Below, piece by piece: positions 1 to 6,517 of a stretch of 11,335 nucleotides of DNA. The position numbers and the translations under genes are program-made. The notes under the pieces were generated by a model that was not told the origin of the DNA, ran no database searches, and saw only the letters and a program-made list of their open reading frames with translations. This stretch comes from an uncultured Bdellovibrio sp. (GTDB taxonomy: Bacteria > Bdellovibrionota > Bdellovibrionia > Bdellovibrionales > Bdellovibrionaceae). How positions within the stretch are numbered: position 1 is the stretch's first letter; each line of letters begins with the position of its first letter. Where the stretch lies: NCBI GenBank assembly GCA_946480995.1, contig CAMLMF010000040.1, positions 1 to 11,335 on the forward strand. The letters run 5' to 3'.

Positions 1-188
1 ACGCAGTTTGTGTTGTGTGCGGAGGAACTGCCAGCCGAACACAAAGAACAGCGGGGGGAGATGGTCAAGTTGTCGTCGGAGCTCATGATGCTTACGAAGC
101 TCGTTGCCGCGATCACTTTAAACCGGAAGTCGATGCTCCCACGTTAGATTGGAAATTGAAACGTGATGTGGAGATTTCGGGGAGCTAG
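1..188 (+). CDS. tdk: Thymidine kinase, C-terminal end (5' partial)
   Basis: Reading frame 3 is open from the window edge to a TAG at 186-188 and gives the last 61 residues of a type II thymidine kinase, which phosphorylates thymidine to dTMP in the salvage pathway. Visible signs are a C-V-V-C pair near the start (second codon on), the S-R-T-Q-R segment, the V-V-V-G-A-H-D-A-Y-E-A-R stretch of the substrate-binding lasso region, and a C-R-D-H pair. The CxxC and CxxH together form the family's structural zinc site. The ATP-binding P-loop lies upstream, outside the window. A terminator follows about 30 bases after the stop. The other two plus-strand frames lack this family pattern. The family assignment is from motif recognition and is confident. 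Confidence 0.88.
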   Translation, partial: AVCVVCGGTASRTQRTAGGDGQVVVGAHDAYEARCRDHFKPEVDAPTLDWKLKRDVEISGS

Positions 189-220
189 GTTCTCTTCCGT
201 GTAATCTGCAGCCGGGAGTT

Positions 221-252
221 AAAAAGCCATGATTTTAGGTCGGGGCTTTTTT
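221..252. terminator. Bidirectional intrinsic terminator
   Basis: AAAAAGCC at 221-228 is the exact reverse complement of GGCTTTTT at 244-251, with a 15-nt loop. The A-rich 5' arm and T-rich 3' arm make it usable from either side. It fits the end of the thymidine kinase transcript and that of the convergent secreted-protein gene, which stops at 286. Confidence 0.7.
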
Positions 253-285
253 GAACATGCGATGACTGGAAAACAAGTGGTTTGA

Positions 286-633
286 TCAGTTCTTTAGACA
301 AGTTATCACTTGGATTGCTCTGAAATCGCTTTCCAGATCAAAAGTTTTTCCGGACAAACGTGCAAGCTTTTGATAATCCACAGTGTTAATGGAATAGGAT
401 ACAAAGCTCAGTTCCATTCTCTGACAATAAACTGCTGCGGTTGAATCACCCCAAAAACCAGCCAAATTATAACCGTAGGCAGTTGGATTGTAGAAATTAA
501 TGTGTCCGTCAGAAAATGCTTGGGTCGAAGAAAAACGAAGAGCTTCCTCAACTTCGATGGTAACAGTTCTTTTCGTTTCCGCAAAAGATGCAGAAGCTAA
601 AATCGAAAAAAATAGGATACCAAGTAACTTCAT
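286..633 (-). CDS. Small secreted protein of unknown function
   Basis: This 115-residue protein starts with a clear type I signal peptide: MKLLG followed by a hydrophobic run, with probable cleavage after A-S-F-A at residue 18. The mature part is about 97 residues and looks beta-rich, with two cysteines (C70 and C112) that could form a disulfide in the periplasm or outside the cell. The start is well supported: an AGGAGG Shine-Dalgarno lies about 7 nt before the ATG. A perfect TTGACA -35 box and a dyad over the -10 position lie upstream. The gene converges on thymidine kinase and shares its terminator. I do not recognise the family, and no function can be stated. It could serve as an inhibitor-like or surface protein, but nothing in the sequence decides this. 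Confidence 0.8.
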   Translation of the reverse strand: MKLLGILFFSILASASFAETKRTVTIEVEEALRFSSTQAFSDGHINFYNPTAYGYNLAGFWGDSTAAVYCQRMELSFVSYSINTVDYQKLARLSGKTFDLESDFRAIQVITCLKN

Positions 634-652
634 AAAAACCTCCTTTTTAATG

Positions 653-686
653 TACCTAAGCTAGGTAAGCTCTTTTGCGGTGTCAA
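653..686 (-). promoter_or_regulatory. Promoter with operator-like dyad for the small secreted protein gene
   Basis: On the minus strand a perfect TTGACA (681-686) is followed by a 17-nt spacer and TAGCTT (658-663), a weak -10. The perfect inverted repeat TACCTA-AGC-TAGGTA at 653-667 covers that -10. A consensus -35, a poor -10 and an overlapping dyad are the layout expected of a regulated promoter. The regulator is unknown. The direct repeat copy begins just upstream at 693. Confidence 0.5.
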
Positions 687-692
687 CATAAT

Positions 693-842
693 CAATGTTT
701 TTAATTCTCAGGATGGCCATAAAGGCGCCGACAATCTGATTTAGTGGGCCCACCGCATTTTTAAAGAGTACGCGTGAGCGATGGCTTTGTCAGTAGAGCT
801 CTGCCAACGGAAAAGAGTTTTTTTTTAATTCGGCTAACGAGG
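693..842. repeat. Direct repeat, left copy (A)
   Basis: This segment aligns base for base with 1995-2142. Up to about position 820 I count nine substitutions in some 125 bases, roughly 92% identity. The T-run after AAGAG then has one extra base in this copy (nine T in place of TTTCTTTT), and similarity fades by about 842. The palindromes TGGGCCCA, GGCGCC and ATGGCCAT are unchanged in both copies. The copy begins eight or nine bases past the stop codon of the beta-propeller gene. With the right copy it frames the 851-1994 block. Confidence 0.85.
786..842 (-). pseudogene. Relic of the 3' end of a HAD phosphatase gene
   Basis: Within repeat copy A this stretch corresponds to the last 18 codons of the intact HAD gene at 2088-2142. 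The remnant keeps the A-E-L-K start, but one extra T in the homopolymer shifts the frame, and the original TAA has become AAA. No HAD core motifs lie upstream, because the beta-propeller gene stands there instead. It is a non-functional scar that shows where the duplicated DNA came from. Confidence 0.6.
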
Positions 843-850
843 ATTTTGTT

Positions 851-1741
851 TCACTTTAGCTGAATAAGACCATTTTTATTATAACAAGAAGCTTTCCCGC
901 TTGCGACCAGGCAAATAAACTTATCAGAAGCTACTATCTTTGAAATATTTTTGATATTTTTTGGAATAGCTGGAACAAAATGTGGTGCTAGCCCTTCTGG
1001 CCAACAATTAACTCCCTCGTCACCACGAGCACATGAAAAAGAACCACCACTAACGATTTCTTGGACATTCGTGAGCCCAGTTTCAAACTTTTCTGCAACT
1101 CCGTTCCTAAATCCAAATCTATAAATACCGGCTTCGGTCGCTGCATATATCGAGTCACCCCAAGTAACTTCACTTCCATGAGATAAAAACCTAACGGGAG
1201 GCAATTCCGGGTGGTCTGTTGTTACCGAAGAACCCATTTCACTAAAAACGCAGCTGACCTTGCCCTGCGTGAGGCCACATCCGCTTCCATTGTTTATCGA
1301 GTAAATATAGCTATTCTTTAAATTGTCTGGGTTCAGTCCTCGTAACGGAGTGCCTATGTCATAGCATTTAAAACCATCATCCGTATTTGCACAGATATTC
1401 CGGTTAATGGTCAAAAGGTTCCGTGGGTTTTTAAAATCAGATATTTCATTAGGTGCACTTCCGTAGGGATGAGGGAATAATGTTCCCCAACACCGAATTG
1501 TACCATCGGCGATCACACAAGCGTGATCGATGCCTCCACTAATTTCTGTGATATTTTTTAGACCAGATGGGATACGAGCACCGAAACCCCATCCCTCTGG
1601 CGTATATTCCTGGCAATTTACTTTATCATTTTGCACGAAGCACACATTTGAGGATGTTACAGCAACCAAATCTCCCGCTTGTGCTGCCGCTCCCGAAAAT
1701 GCAATTAAAGATAAAATAAGAAGCATAGTAGGGTTAGACAT
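851..1741 (-). CDS. Secreted seven-bladed beta-propeller protein with RCC1-like repeats
   Basis: This 296-residue exported protein has a signal peptide at residues 1-22 (MSNPTMLLILSL..., cleavage near A-Q-A). The rest is a run of RCC1-like repeats about 41 residues long. Six repeats carry a C-x8-C pair: C34/C43, C75/C84, C117/C126, C155/C164, C237/C246 and C277/C286. A further repeat (about 190-210, Y199 to R208) has the same pattern but lacks both cysteines, giving seven repeats, the usual number for an RCC1 propeller. The second repeat, H-A-C-V-I-A-D-G-T-I-R-C-W-G, is the most typical. The start at 1741 is chosen because GAGG lies just upstream and the signal peptide begins there; the frame extends to 1810 without one. 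Such secreted RCC1-like proteins are probably binding or adhesive scaffolds, but the ligand here is unknown. The gene is AT-rich and lies between direct repeats, suggesting transfer. Confidence 0.85.
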   Translation of the reverse strand: MSNPTMLLILSLIAFSGAAAQAGDLVAVTSSNVCFVQNDKVNCQEYTPEGWGFGARIPSGLKNITEISGGIDHACVIADGTIRCWGTLFPHPYGSAPNEISDFKNPRNLLTINRNICANTDDGFKCYDIGTPLRGLNPDNLKNSYIYSINNGSGCGLTQGKVSCVFSEMGSSVTTDHPELPPVRFLSHGSEVTWGDSIYAATEAGIYRFGFRNGVAEKFETGLTNVQEIVSGGSFSCARGDEGVNCWPEGLAPHFVPAIPKNIKNISKIVASDKFICLVASGKASCYNKNGLIQLK

Positions 1742-1997
1742 GAATGACCTCGATTTTATAGTTCTCAATATATAGATTCGGTTCCAATGTCTGTGGGATA
1801 GATTTCCCATTATTCAAACTAGAACGATATTTCGACGTTTTATCTAGCGAAAAGTATTCCAGTCTAAAAGTGAGTTTTGTTAGATATGAAGGCAAAAGTC
1901 GTCTAAACGATTTGCAGTGAAGCTGCTCCAGGTCACTGCCAAAAAGTTTGACGACGAACTTATTTGGATTTTCAAACAGATCAGTATTGAAATACAA
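1734..1997 (-). CDS. Doubtful 87-codon open frame upstream of the propeller gene
   Basis: This open frame fills the gap between repeat copy B and the propeller gene and overlaps the propeller start by 8 nt, an arrangement that could allow translational coupling. Against it, the only start at the 5' end is TTG, with no clear Shine-Dalgarno, and the frame runs back into the repeat to a TGA. The product is rich in Lys, Leu, Phe and Tyr, has one Cys, and has no signal peptide or motif I recognise. It may be a small gene, a decayed fragment of a larger one, or chance in AT-rich DNA. The 1742-2087 interval otherwise holds only repeat copy B. Confidence 0.2.
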   Translation of the reverse strand: MYFNTDLFENPNKFVVKLFGSDLEQLHCKSFRRLLPSYLTKLTFRLEYFSLDKTSKYRSSLNNGKSIPQTLEPNLYIENYKIEVIHV

Positions 1998-2142
1998 TGC
2001 TTTTAACTCTCAGGATGGCCATAAAGGCGCCGACAACCTGATTTAATGGGCCCACCGCATTTTTAAAGAGTACACGTTAGCGATGGCTTAGTCCGCAGAG
2101 CTCTGCCAACGGAAAAGAGTTTCTTTTAATTCGGTAGCGGAG
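1995..2142. repeat. Direct repeat, right copy (B)
   Basis: This is the partner of 693-842. It spans the last 18 codons of the HAD phosphatase gene (2088-2142) and about 93 bp downstream of its stop. The coding part is intact here, so this is the resident version and copy A the displaced or imported one. Confidence 0.85.
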
Positions 2143-2750
2143 GCACAATAAATATCTGCTTGTGCCGAAAGTAGTTTGTTTTTCACCACTTGATTGAAAT
2201 GCAGTCCCCCCATATAGCCGATGACGGGCATTCCAGCATTTTGTGCAGCTTTGACTCCGGAAACGCTGTCTTCGACGACGATGCACTGATCAGGAGTAAA
2301 GCCTAATTCGCGAGCCGCATGTAAAAATACATCCGGCGCAGGTTTGGGCCGCGGTAAGTCCCGTGAACTGTAAACTCTAGCGCTAAAAAAAGAAGCCAGC
2401 TGAGTTTTCTCTAATACACTGTTTACATATTCCAAGGAGCTGTTTGAAGCCACACAAACTTGGCAAGGAAGGCTTTCCAATAGCTCGCGCATTCCCTGTG
2501 TAGGCTTAAGGGATTGCGCCAACTCGTCTGTAAATTTTTGATGAGCTATTTCCATTCCGTGGGGTGGCAGCAAAGCCTTGGTGCTTTTCACGATCTCTGC
2601 ATCGCTGCCCGTGCCTACGAAATTGCAGATAAAATATTCTGAGGTCATCTGGACACCCATGGTGGCCCAGACAGCGGGGAAAACTTTGGCAGCGACAATT
2701 TCGCTGTCGACCAGTGTTCCGTCGCAGTCAAAAATTATCAGTTTACCCAT
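2088..2750 (-). CDS. HAD-superfamily phosphatase (subfamily IA, phosphoglycolate phosphatase / beta-phosphoglucomutase type)
   Basis: This 220-residue cytoplasmic protein has all four HAD motifs. Motif I is D-C-D-G-T, with nucleophile D8 and acid/base D10. Motif II is the serine of V-A-S-N-S (S102). Motif III is the lysine of R-P-K-P-A-P-D (K136). Motif IV is V-E-D-S-V-S-G, with magnesium ligands E160 and D161. The helical cap between residues 16 and about 85 is the type C1 cap of subfamily IA. Such enzymes hydrolyse small phosphomonoesters through an aspartyl-phosphate; some are mutases, and the substrate cannot be read from the sequence. The ATG follows the trmFO stop by 3 nt, so it is probably translated with trmFO. 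Its 3' end lies in the direct repeat, and the last 18 codons are echoed as a relic at 786-842. Confidence 0.88.
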   Translation of the reverse strand: MGKLIIFDCDGTLVDSEIVAAKVFPAVWATMGVQMTSEYFICNFVGTGSDAEIVKSTKALLPPHGMEIAHQKFTDELAQSLKPTQGMRELLESLPCQVCVASNSSLEYVNSVLEKTQLASFFSARVYSSRDLPRPKPAPDVFLHAARELGFTPDQCIVVEDSVSGVKAAQNAGMPVIGYMGGLHFNQVVKNKLLSAQADIYCASATELKETLFRWQSSAD

Positions 2751-2753
2751 TAC

Positions 2754-4076
2754 CTAGGGTTGCCACTGTTCCAAAGCCGCTCGTGCTAGGGCGATCTGCT
2801 TTTCTTTGCGCACTGTTTTGTCGCGTTCTTTGACCTCTAAAGGCGGCAGAAGCGAGAAATTAATATTCGTCGGTTGGAAATGTTCTGCACGTGTTGGATC
2901 CGTGATCGCTTCAAGCAATGAACCAAAGGCACTTGCACGCGGTGGGGGAGTGAAGGGACGATCTTTTAATTTTTGATTTAAGAACTTCGCGACCATCAAG
3001 CCTGTGCAAGTGGATTCAAAATAACCTTCCACACCTGTGATTTGTCCGGCGAAAAACAACCATGGATCGTTCTTGCTGGAAAGGTCTTGATTCAAACGTT
3101 TCGGGGAATTGATGAACAGATTTCTGTGGATACTGCCCAGTTTTAAGAACTCCGCATTTTCCAAACCTGGAATCATGCGGAACACTCGCACTTGTTCGCC
3201 ATACGCCATGCGTGTTTGAAAGCCGACCATGTTGTAAGCTGTACCTTCTTTGTTGTCTTGGCGCAATTGCACGACAGCCCATGGGTAACGACCGGTGCGA
3301 GGATCATCTAGACCAATCGGTTTCATCGGACCAAAGCGCAAGGTCTGTGGACCACGATCAACCATCACTTCAATAGGCATGCAGCCTTCAAAGAAGTTTG
3401 TTGTTTCGAAATCTTTCGGTTCAATCTTACGCGCTTTTTGAATTTCTTCGATAAAGCGATTGTACTCTTCTTTGTTCATCGGGCAGTTATAGTAATCACC
3501 CGTGCCTTTATCGTAACGATCCGCTTTCCACGCGACTTCCGTGTTGATCGAATCCGCGTCGATGATCGGGGCGATGGCATCAAAGAAATATAAAAACTCA
3601 TCACCGAAATGTTTGCGCATGCTTTCAGCCAATGAATCATGGGTCAAAGGACCCGTCGCGACCACGGCAGGGCGTGGAAGTTCTTCCAAAGAATTTACGA
3701 CATCACGGCGGATTTCTATGTTTGGATGCTTTTCAACTTTTTCAGTCATGATCGCTGAAAACACTTCGCGGTCCATGCCCAGGGCTTGGCCAGCCGGGAC
3801 TTGTGCTTCGTAAGCGGCTTTTAAGATGTGTGAACCTAATTTCTGCGCTTCCCATTTTAATTGACCAGGGGCGGAATGCTCGCCCATGCTACCAAAAGAG
3901 TTAGAACACACCAGTTCCGCGAATTTGTGGGTTTTATGAGCTGGCGTCATGGTCTTATCGCGCATTTCGTAAAGGACAACCTGATAACCCATATCAGCAA
4001 GCTGTAAAGCGCACTCAGAGCCTGCGAGCCCTGCGCCAACCACCGTAATTTTTTGATTTTGAGTGAAATTTGTCAT
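2754..4076 (-). CDS. trmFO: TrmFO: methylenetetrahydrofolate-tRNA (uracil-5-)-methyltransferase
   Basis: This is the FAD- and folate-dependent enzyme that makes m5U54 in the T-loop of tRNA, using methylenetetrahydrofolate as carbon donor. The N-terminus has the Rossmann FAD motif V-G-A-G-L-A-G-S-E (G14, G16, G19). The family signature F-A-E-L-V-C-S-N-S-F contains C57, matching the catalytic cysteine described in Bacillus subtilis TrmFO. E-G-C-M-P-I-E (C232) holds the second conserved cysteine, and F-A-G-Q-I-T-G-V-E-G-Y lies in the C-terminal FAD region. Starting at the ATG at 4076 gives 440 residues, the usual length. The frame stays open to a TTG at 4175, but the added 33 residues are unlike the family and lie over dciA. 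AAGGAAAGG lies about 12 nt upstream, rather far for a Shine-Dalgarno. The HAD gene follows 3 nt after the stop. Confidence 0.95.
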   Translation of the reverse strand: MTNFTQNQKITVVGAGLAGSECALQLADMGYQVVLYEMRDKTMTPAHKTHKFAELVCSNSFGSMGEHSAPGQLKWEAQKLGSHILKAAYEAQVPAGQALGMDREVFSAIMTEKVEKHPNIEIRRDVVNSLEELPRPAVVATGPLTHDSLAESMRKHFGDEFLYFFDAIAPIIDADSINTEVAWKADRYDKGTGDYYNCPMNKEEYNRFIEEIQKARKIEPKDFETTNFFEGCMPIEVMVDRGPQTLRFGPMKPIGLDDPRTGRYPWAVVQLRQDNKEGTAYNMVGFQTRMAYGEQVRVFRMIPGLENAEFLKLGSIHRNLFINSPKRLNQDLSSKNDPWLFFAGQITGVEGYFESTCTGLMVAKFLNQKLKDRPFTPPPRASAFGSLLEAITDPTRAEHFQPTNINFSLLPPLEVKERDKTVRKEKQIALARAALEQWQP

Positions 4077-4088
4077 CTTTGTGATAGA
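4059..4088 (+). promoter_or_regulatory. Weak promoter candidate for dciA
   Basis: TTGAGT at 4059-4064 and GATAGA at 4083-4088 are separated by 18 nt, on the plus strand inside the trmFO start region. Initiation about 7 nt further would fall within a few bases of the dciA ATG at 4099. Both boxes deviate from consensus, so support is weak. Confidence 0.25.
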
Positions 4089-4098
4089 CCTTTCCTTA

Positions 4099-4494
4099 AT
4101 GGATTTTAAGAAAAAACCCAAAGGCAAATTATCTGTAGGTTCGGAAGTACTACAGAGTCTTTTTGAAAATGGCAAGTCGCCATTGTCAGAACAGTTTATG
4201 CGTTGGAAATTGTGGGCGAAATGGGAAGAAATTGTCGGCCCAACGATTTCGCAAAATGCTGAACCCGTGGGCTTTCAGCGAGGGACCTTGTACGTTTGGG
4301 TGCGTAATTCGGCGTGGATGCAGCAGATGAGTTTTATGGGCAACCACATTCGCGACACGATCAATCAGCGCTTTGAAAAAAACTTTGTAAAATATATCAA
4401 ATTTACTCTCGACCGCCGCGAAGTGCCGACACAAGATCAGCACGAATTTCGTGAGATGATTCAAAAGATCGCGCCTGAGGGCGATAACGACTAA
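4099..4494 (+). CDS. dciA: DciA-type (DUF721) replicative helicase loader
   Basis: This 131-residue protein matches the DUF721 family, whose characterised members (DciA) help load the replicative helicase DnaB in bacteria lacking DnaC or DnaI. The conserved core spans about residues 32-105: W-x4-W-E-E-I-V-G-P (W42), an A-E-P-V-G-F segment, G-T-L-Y-V-W-V, then S-A-W-M-Q-Q-M-S-F, and a helix ending in I-x2-T-I-N-Q-R-F. The basic N-terminus (MDFKKKPKGK) is typical of the loop before the KH-like fold. ATG 4099 is chosen; in-frame GTGs at 4063 and 4081 lie over the trmFO start. None of these starts has a Shine-Dalgarno, so the mRNA may be leaderless. It is a single plus-strand gene between minus-strand genes. 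Confidence 0.88.
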   Translation: MDFKKKPKGKLSVGSEVLQSLFENGKSPLSEQFMRWKLWAKWEEIVGPTISQNAEPVGFQRGTLYVWVRNSAWMQQMSFMGNHIRDTINQRFEKNFVKYIKFTLDRREVPTQDQHEFREMIQKIAPEGDND

Positions 4495-4526
4495 TGCGGA
4501 AGAGGTCTTGTGCAAGCCGTGGGTCG

Positions 4527-4548
4527 AAAAAAATTCTATCGTTATAGA
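4527..4548 (-). terminator. Intrinsic terminator of the 647-residue protein gene
   Basis: Directly after the stop at 4549-4551, the minus strand reads TCTAT-AACG-ATAGA, then A and seven T (A7 at 4527-4533 on the plus strand). The stem is only 5 bp and AU-rich, so this is a modest candidate. No plus-strand terminator for dciA was seen in this 54-bp convergent gap. Confidence 0.4.
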
Positions 4549-6492
4549 TTATTGTAAGAACTCAACAGCGCGGACCTTTTCGCCGATCAATAGATCGAAG
4601 CTGCCCCATTCTGGTTTATATAAGAATTTTCCGTTCAAAGTGACTTCTGCTGTAGGCATAGTCAGTACGGTCGCACCCACCGCGCCATCAATTGTTAATC
4701 GACCCATCACGCCTTTTACAATGATGCCTGACTCATATTGGATCTCAATGTTTTGGCGCTCTTGCAAAGTCTCTAGCGTGGCAGGTCTGCCATCAGCTAA
4801 AAGAGTTTTAATTCTGCCGACAGGTGAAGAATAACCACCACCATGGACATTCAAGTCCTGGCCCGGAATCACTTTGTTATTTGTGTCCACGATACGCGCC
4901 GTAGAGAACGTCACGTGGATCACTTCGCCAACTTCATTATAGATAACTTTCGTCAACACGCCCTCAACCGCATTCTTTTCTGTTTTCAAGCGGATCGTGT
5001 TTTTATTTTCGATGGCTCTGTTAAACAATGCAATTGGTGTTACTGTTTTTGCATGGCTTGAAGGGAACCATTCTTCCCAGTCCTTAATTTTTACTGGATC
5101 TTTTTGCAAAAGCTGTTTTTCAAGCGGCATACGCTCTGTCCAGAACTGTGTTAGAACTTGTTGCGCTTTGCGCGTAGTCTCAAGCCACTTCGTGTAACCT
5201 GGATCCTGTTTCGCATTGGATTTATGCCACAAAAATGTATAGTACACGGCCATTCCACTTTCGTGGTGATTTAAGAACATACTTGGAGTCAAAGGCACAC
5301 CCACGTCATGATGAGTATAGAAGTGATAGTGCTCCACCGCAGCTTTTAAGTTTGCATCTGCGATTTGATTTTTCATCACAAGATACTCTGCCTGCCACTT
5401 TTGTTGCATTAGCGCCAAAGTCTCTTCTTGTTTTGGCGTTAAGTTTTGCGCCTTACGATAAGCATTTACCTTCATATAACGGTCAGCTTCGTGGCGCACG
5501 TCATGCATCCAGAACAATCCGCCTGGACGATTAAAGCCGTCAGCTTCAACAGGGGTATTTGTAGCACCTAAGAAATGGATTTTATGAGGCAACACATGCA
5601 TGAATGCTGAAGAACCTAAGGCATAGACTGATGGAATAATAACATATTCTAACGTGTCTTTACGCTCAAAAGCATCGCGGAATGGCAATTCTGCAACACG
5701 GAACTCGTGTGAGATCTTACCGCTGCGGACCTGCAAGATCGGGCTGCCCTTCGTTTCATACAAGCGTAACTCGCCTTCGATATTCAGTCGACGGTAACCA
5801 TGCATGACCATGTCGATATACTTAGCTACTTGATAGTAGTTATTTAATTCTTTGAATTGGAAGAAGCCACGAATGCGAGAGTAGTAATACAAAGTATAAA
5901 CCGTATCGCGGTACGGATAGTTGTTTGATTCAACCATGAGATCGATGTCTCTTTGGACATTCTTTACGTATTGCAGTACCTTGCTGATCGTTTCAACTTT
6001 CTTAGAACGATCTCCTAAAATTCTCATCGAAGCTTTGTGAGCTAGGCTGCTTTTCGCCGTTTGCAATTCTGTGACTAAATCCAAACGGAACTTTTCTAGA
6101 TCCGCGCGGATTTCTTTCATTGTTGGGGCTGCTTCTGGGAAATTAAATAAACGTGGGTCTTCCGGAGTGATGCTTTTTTGTTGTTCAAAGCGATCTTTCA
6201 TTGTTTTAACAAAAGCCTCTGGATCTTTAAAGACAAAATCTAGTGAAGCATAACGTTTAGCCAAGATCGCATTACGCTCTCTGTAATTTGCTTCGAGAGC
6301 TTCACGCACTGGATCTTTTGTGGCAACCACCTTAACCGCTTCTGCAGGCTTCGCCATTACGAGCTGTTCAACAGTTGAAAAAACTTCGGAGCAAAGTGGA
6401 GCTGAAGCAAATGCCAACGGTGCAGTGAAGTAAACCGCAGCAGCTAAAGTTGAAGCCAAAATCCAATTGTATGATTTGTTTTTCTTTTCCAT
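4549..6492 (-). CDS. Large secreted protein of unknown function with a beta-rich C-terminal module
   Basis: This 647-residue protein has a signal peptide (basic n-region to residue 6, hydrophobic to about 28, probable cleavage near A-F-A-S-A). Residues 35-230 are mostly helical and charged. The middle has a dense set of possible metal ligands: H330, D331, H334, E335 in W-M-H-D-V-R-H-E; H388, H390, H394, H395, D396; and H409, H410, E411. Residues about 495-647 form a beta-rich region. It ends in G-K-F-L-Y-K-P-E-W-G-S-F-D-L-L-I-G-E, which from memory resembles the extra C-terminal domain of some bacterial aromatic amino acid hydroxylases; the hydroxylase core itself is not evident. A periplasmic or extracellular metalloprotein is a guess, not a call. 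AAGG lies 4 nt before the ATG but within a leader hairpin. Confidence 0.8.
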   Translation of the reverse strand: MEKKNKSYNWILASTLAAAVYFTAPLAFASAPLCSEVFSTVEQLVMAKPAEAVKVVATKDPVREALEANYRERNAILAKRYASLDFVFKDPEAFVKTMKDRFEQQKSITPEDPRLFNFPEAAPTMKEIRADLEKFRLDLVTELQTAKSSLAHKASMRILGDRSKKVETISKVLQYVKNVQRDIDLMVESNNYPYRDTVYTLYYYSRIRGFFQFKELNNYYQVAKYIDMVMHGYRRLNIEGELRLYETKGSPILQVRSGKISHEFRVAELPFRDAFERKDTLEYVIIPSVYALGSSAFMHVLPHKIHFLGATNTPVEADGFNRPGGLFWMHDVRHEADRYMKVNAYRKAQNLTPKQEETLALMQQKWQAEYLVMKNQIADANLKAAVEHYHFYTHHDVGVPLTPSMFLNHHESGMAVYYTFLWHKSNAKQDPGYTKWLETTRKAQQVLTQFWTERMPLEKQLLQKDPVKIKDWEEWFPSSHAKTVTPIALFNRAIENKNTIRLKTEKNAVEGVLTKVIYNEVGEVIHVTFSTARIVDTNNKVIPGQDLNVHGGGYSSPVGRIKTLLADGRPATLETLQERQNIEIQYESGIIVKGVMGRLTIDGAVGATVLTMPTAEVTLNGKFLYKPEWGSFDLLIGEKVRAVEFLQ

Positions 6493-6514
6493 AAACCTTG
6501 CGCTTACAAGGTTT
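6493..6514 (-). promoter_or_regulatory. Leader hairpin covering the ribosome-binding site
   Basis: AAACCTTG (6493-6500) and CAAGGTTT (6507-6514) are perfect complements with a 6-nt loop. In the minus-strand mRNA the 3' arm is CAAGGUUU, directly followed by the AUG of the 647-residue protein, so the AAGG Shine-Dalgarno is buried in an 8-bp stem. Opening of this stem by heat, a ligand or a protein could gate translation. Confidence 0.55.
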
Positions 6515-6517
6515 GGA

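Noticed and set aside
1742..1810. 23-residue N-terminal extension of the propeller protein
   Set aside because: It would bury the signal peptide inside the protein. The ATG at 1741 has a GAGG site and begins the signal peptide.
693..2142. Insertion sequence or transposon ending in long direct repeats
   Set aside because: No transposase or integrase frame lies between the repeats, and 150 bp is far too long for a target-site duplication. Recombination or segmental duplication fits better.
4077..4175. N-terminal extension of TrmFO from a TTG start
   Set aside because: The added 33 residues do not resemble TrmFO, the family begins shortly before the FAD motif, and the stretch overlaps dciA on the other strand.
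5235..5534. 99-codon plus-strand open frame
   Set aside because: It is antisense to the 647-residue secreted protein, has no Shine-Dalgarno and shows atypical composition.
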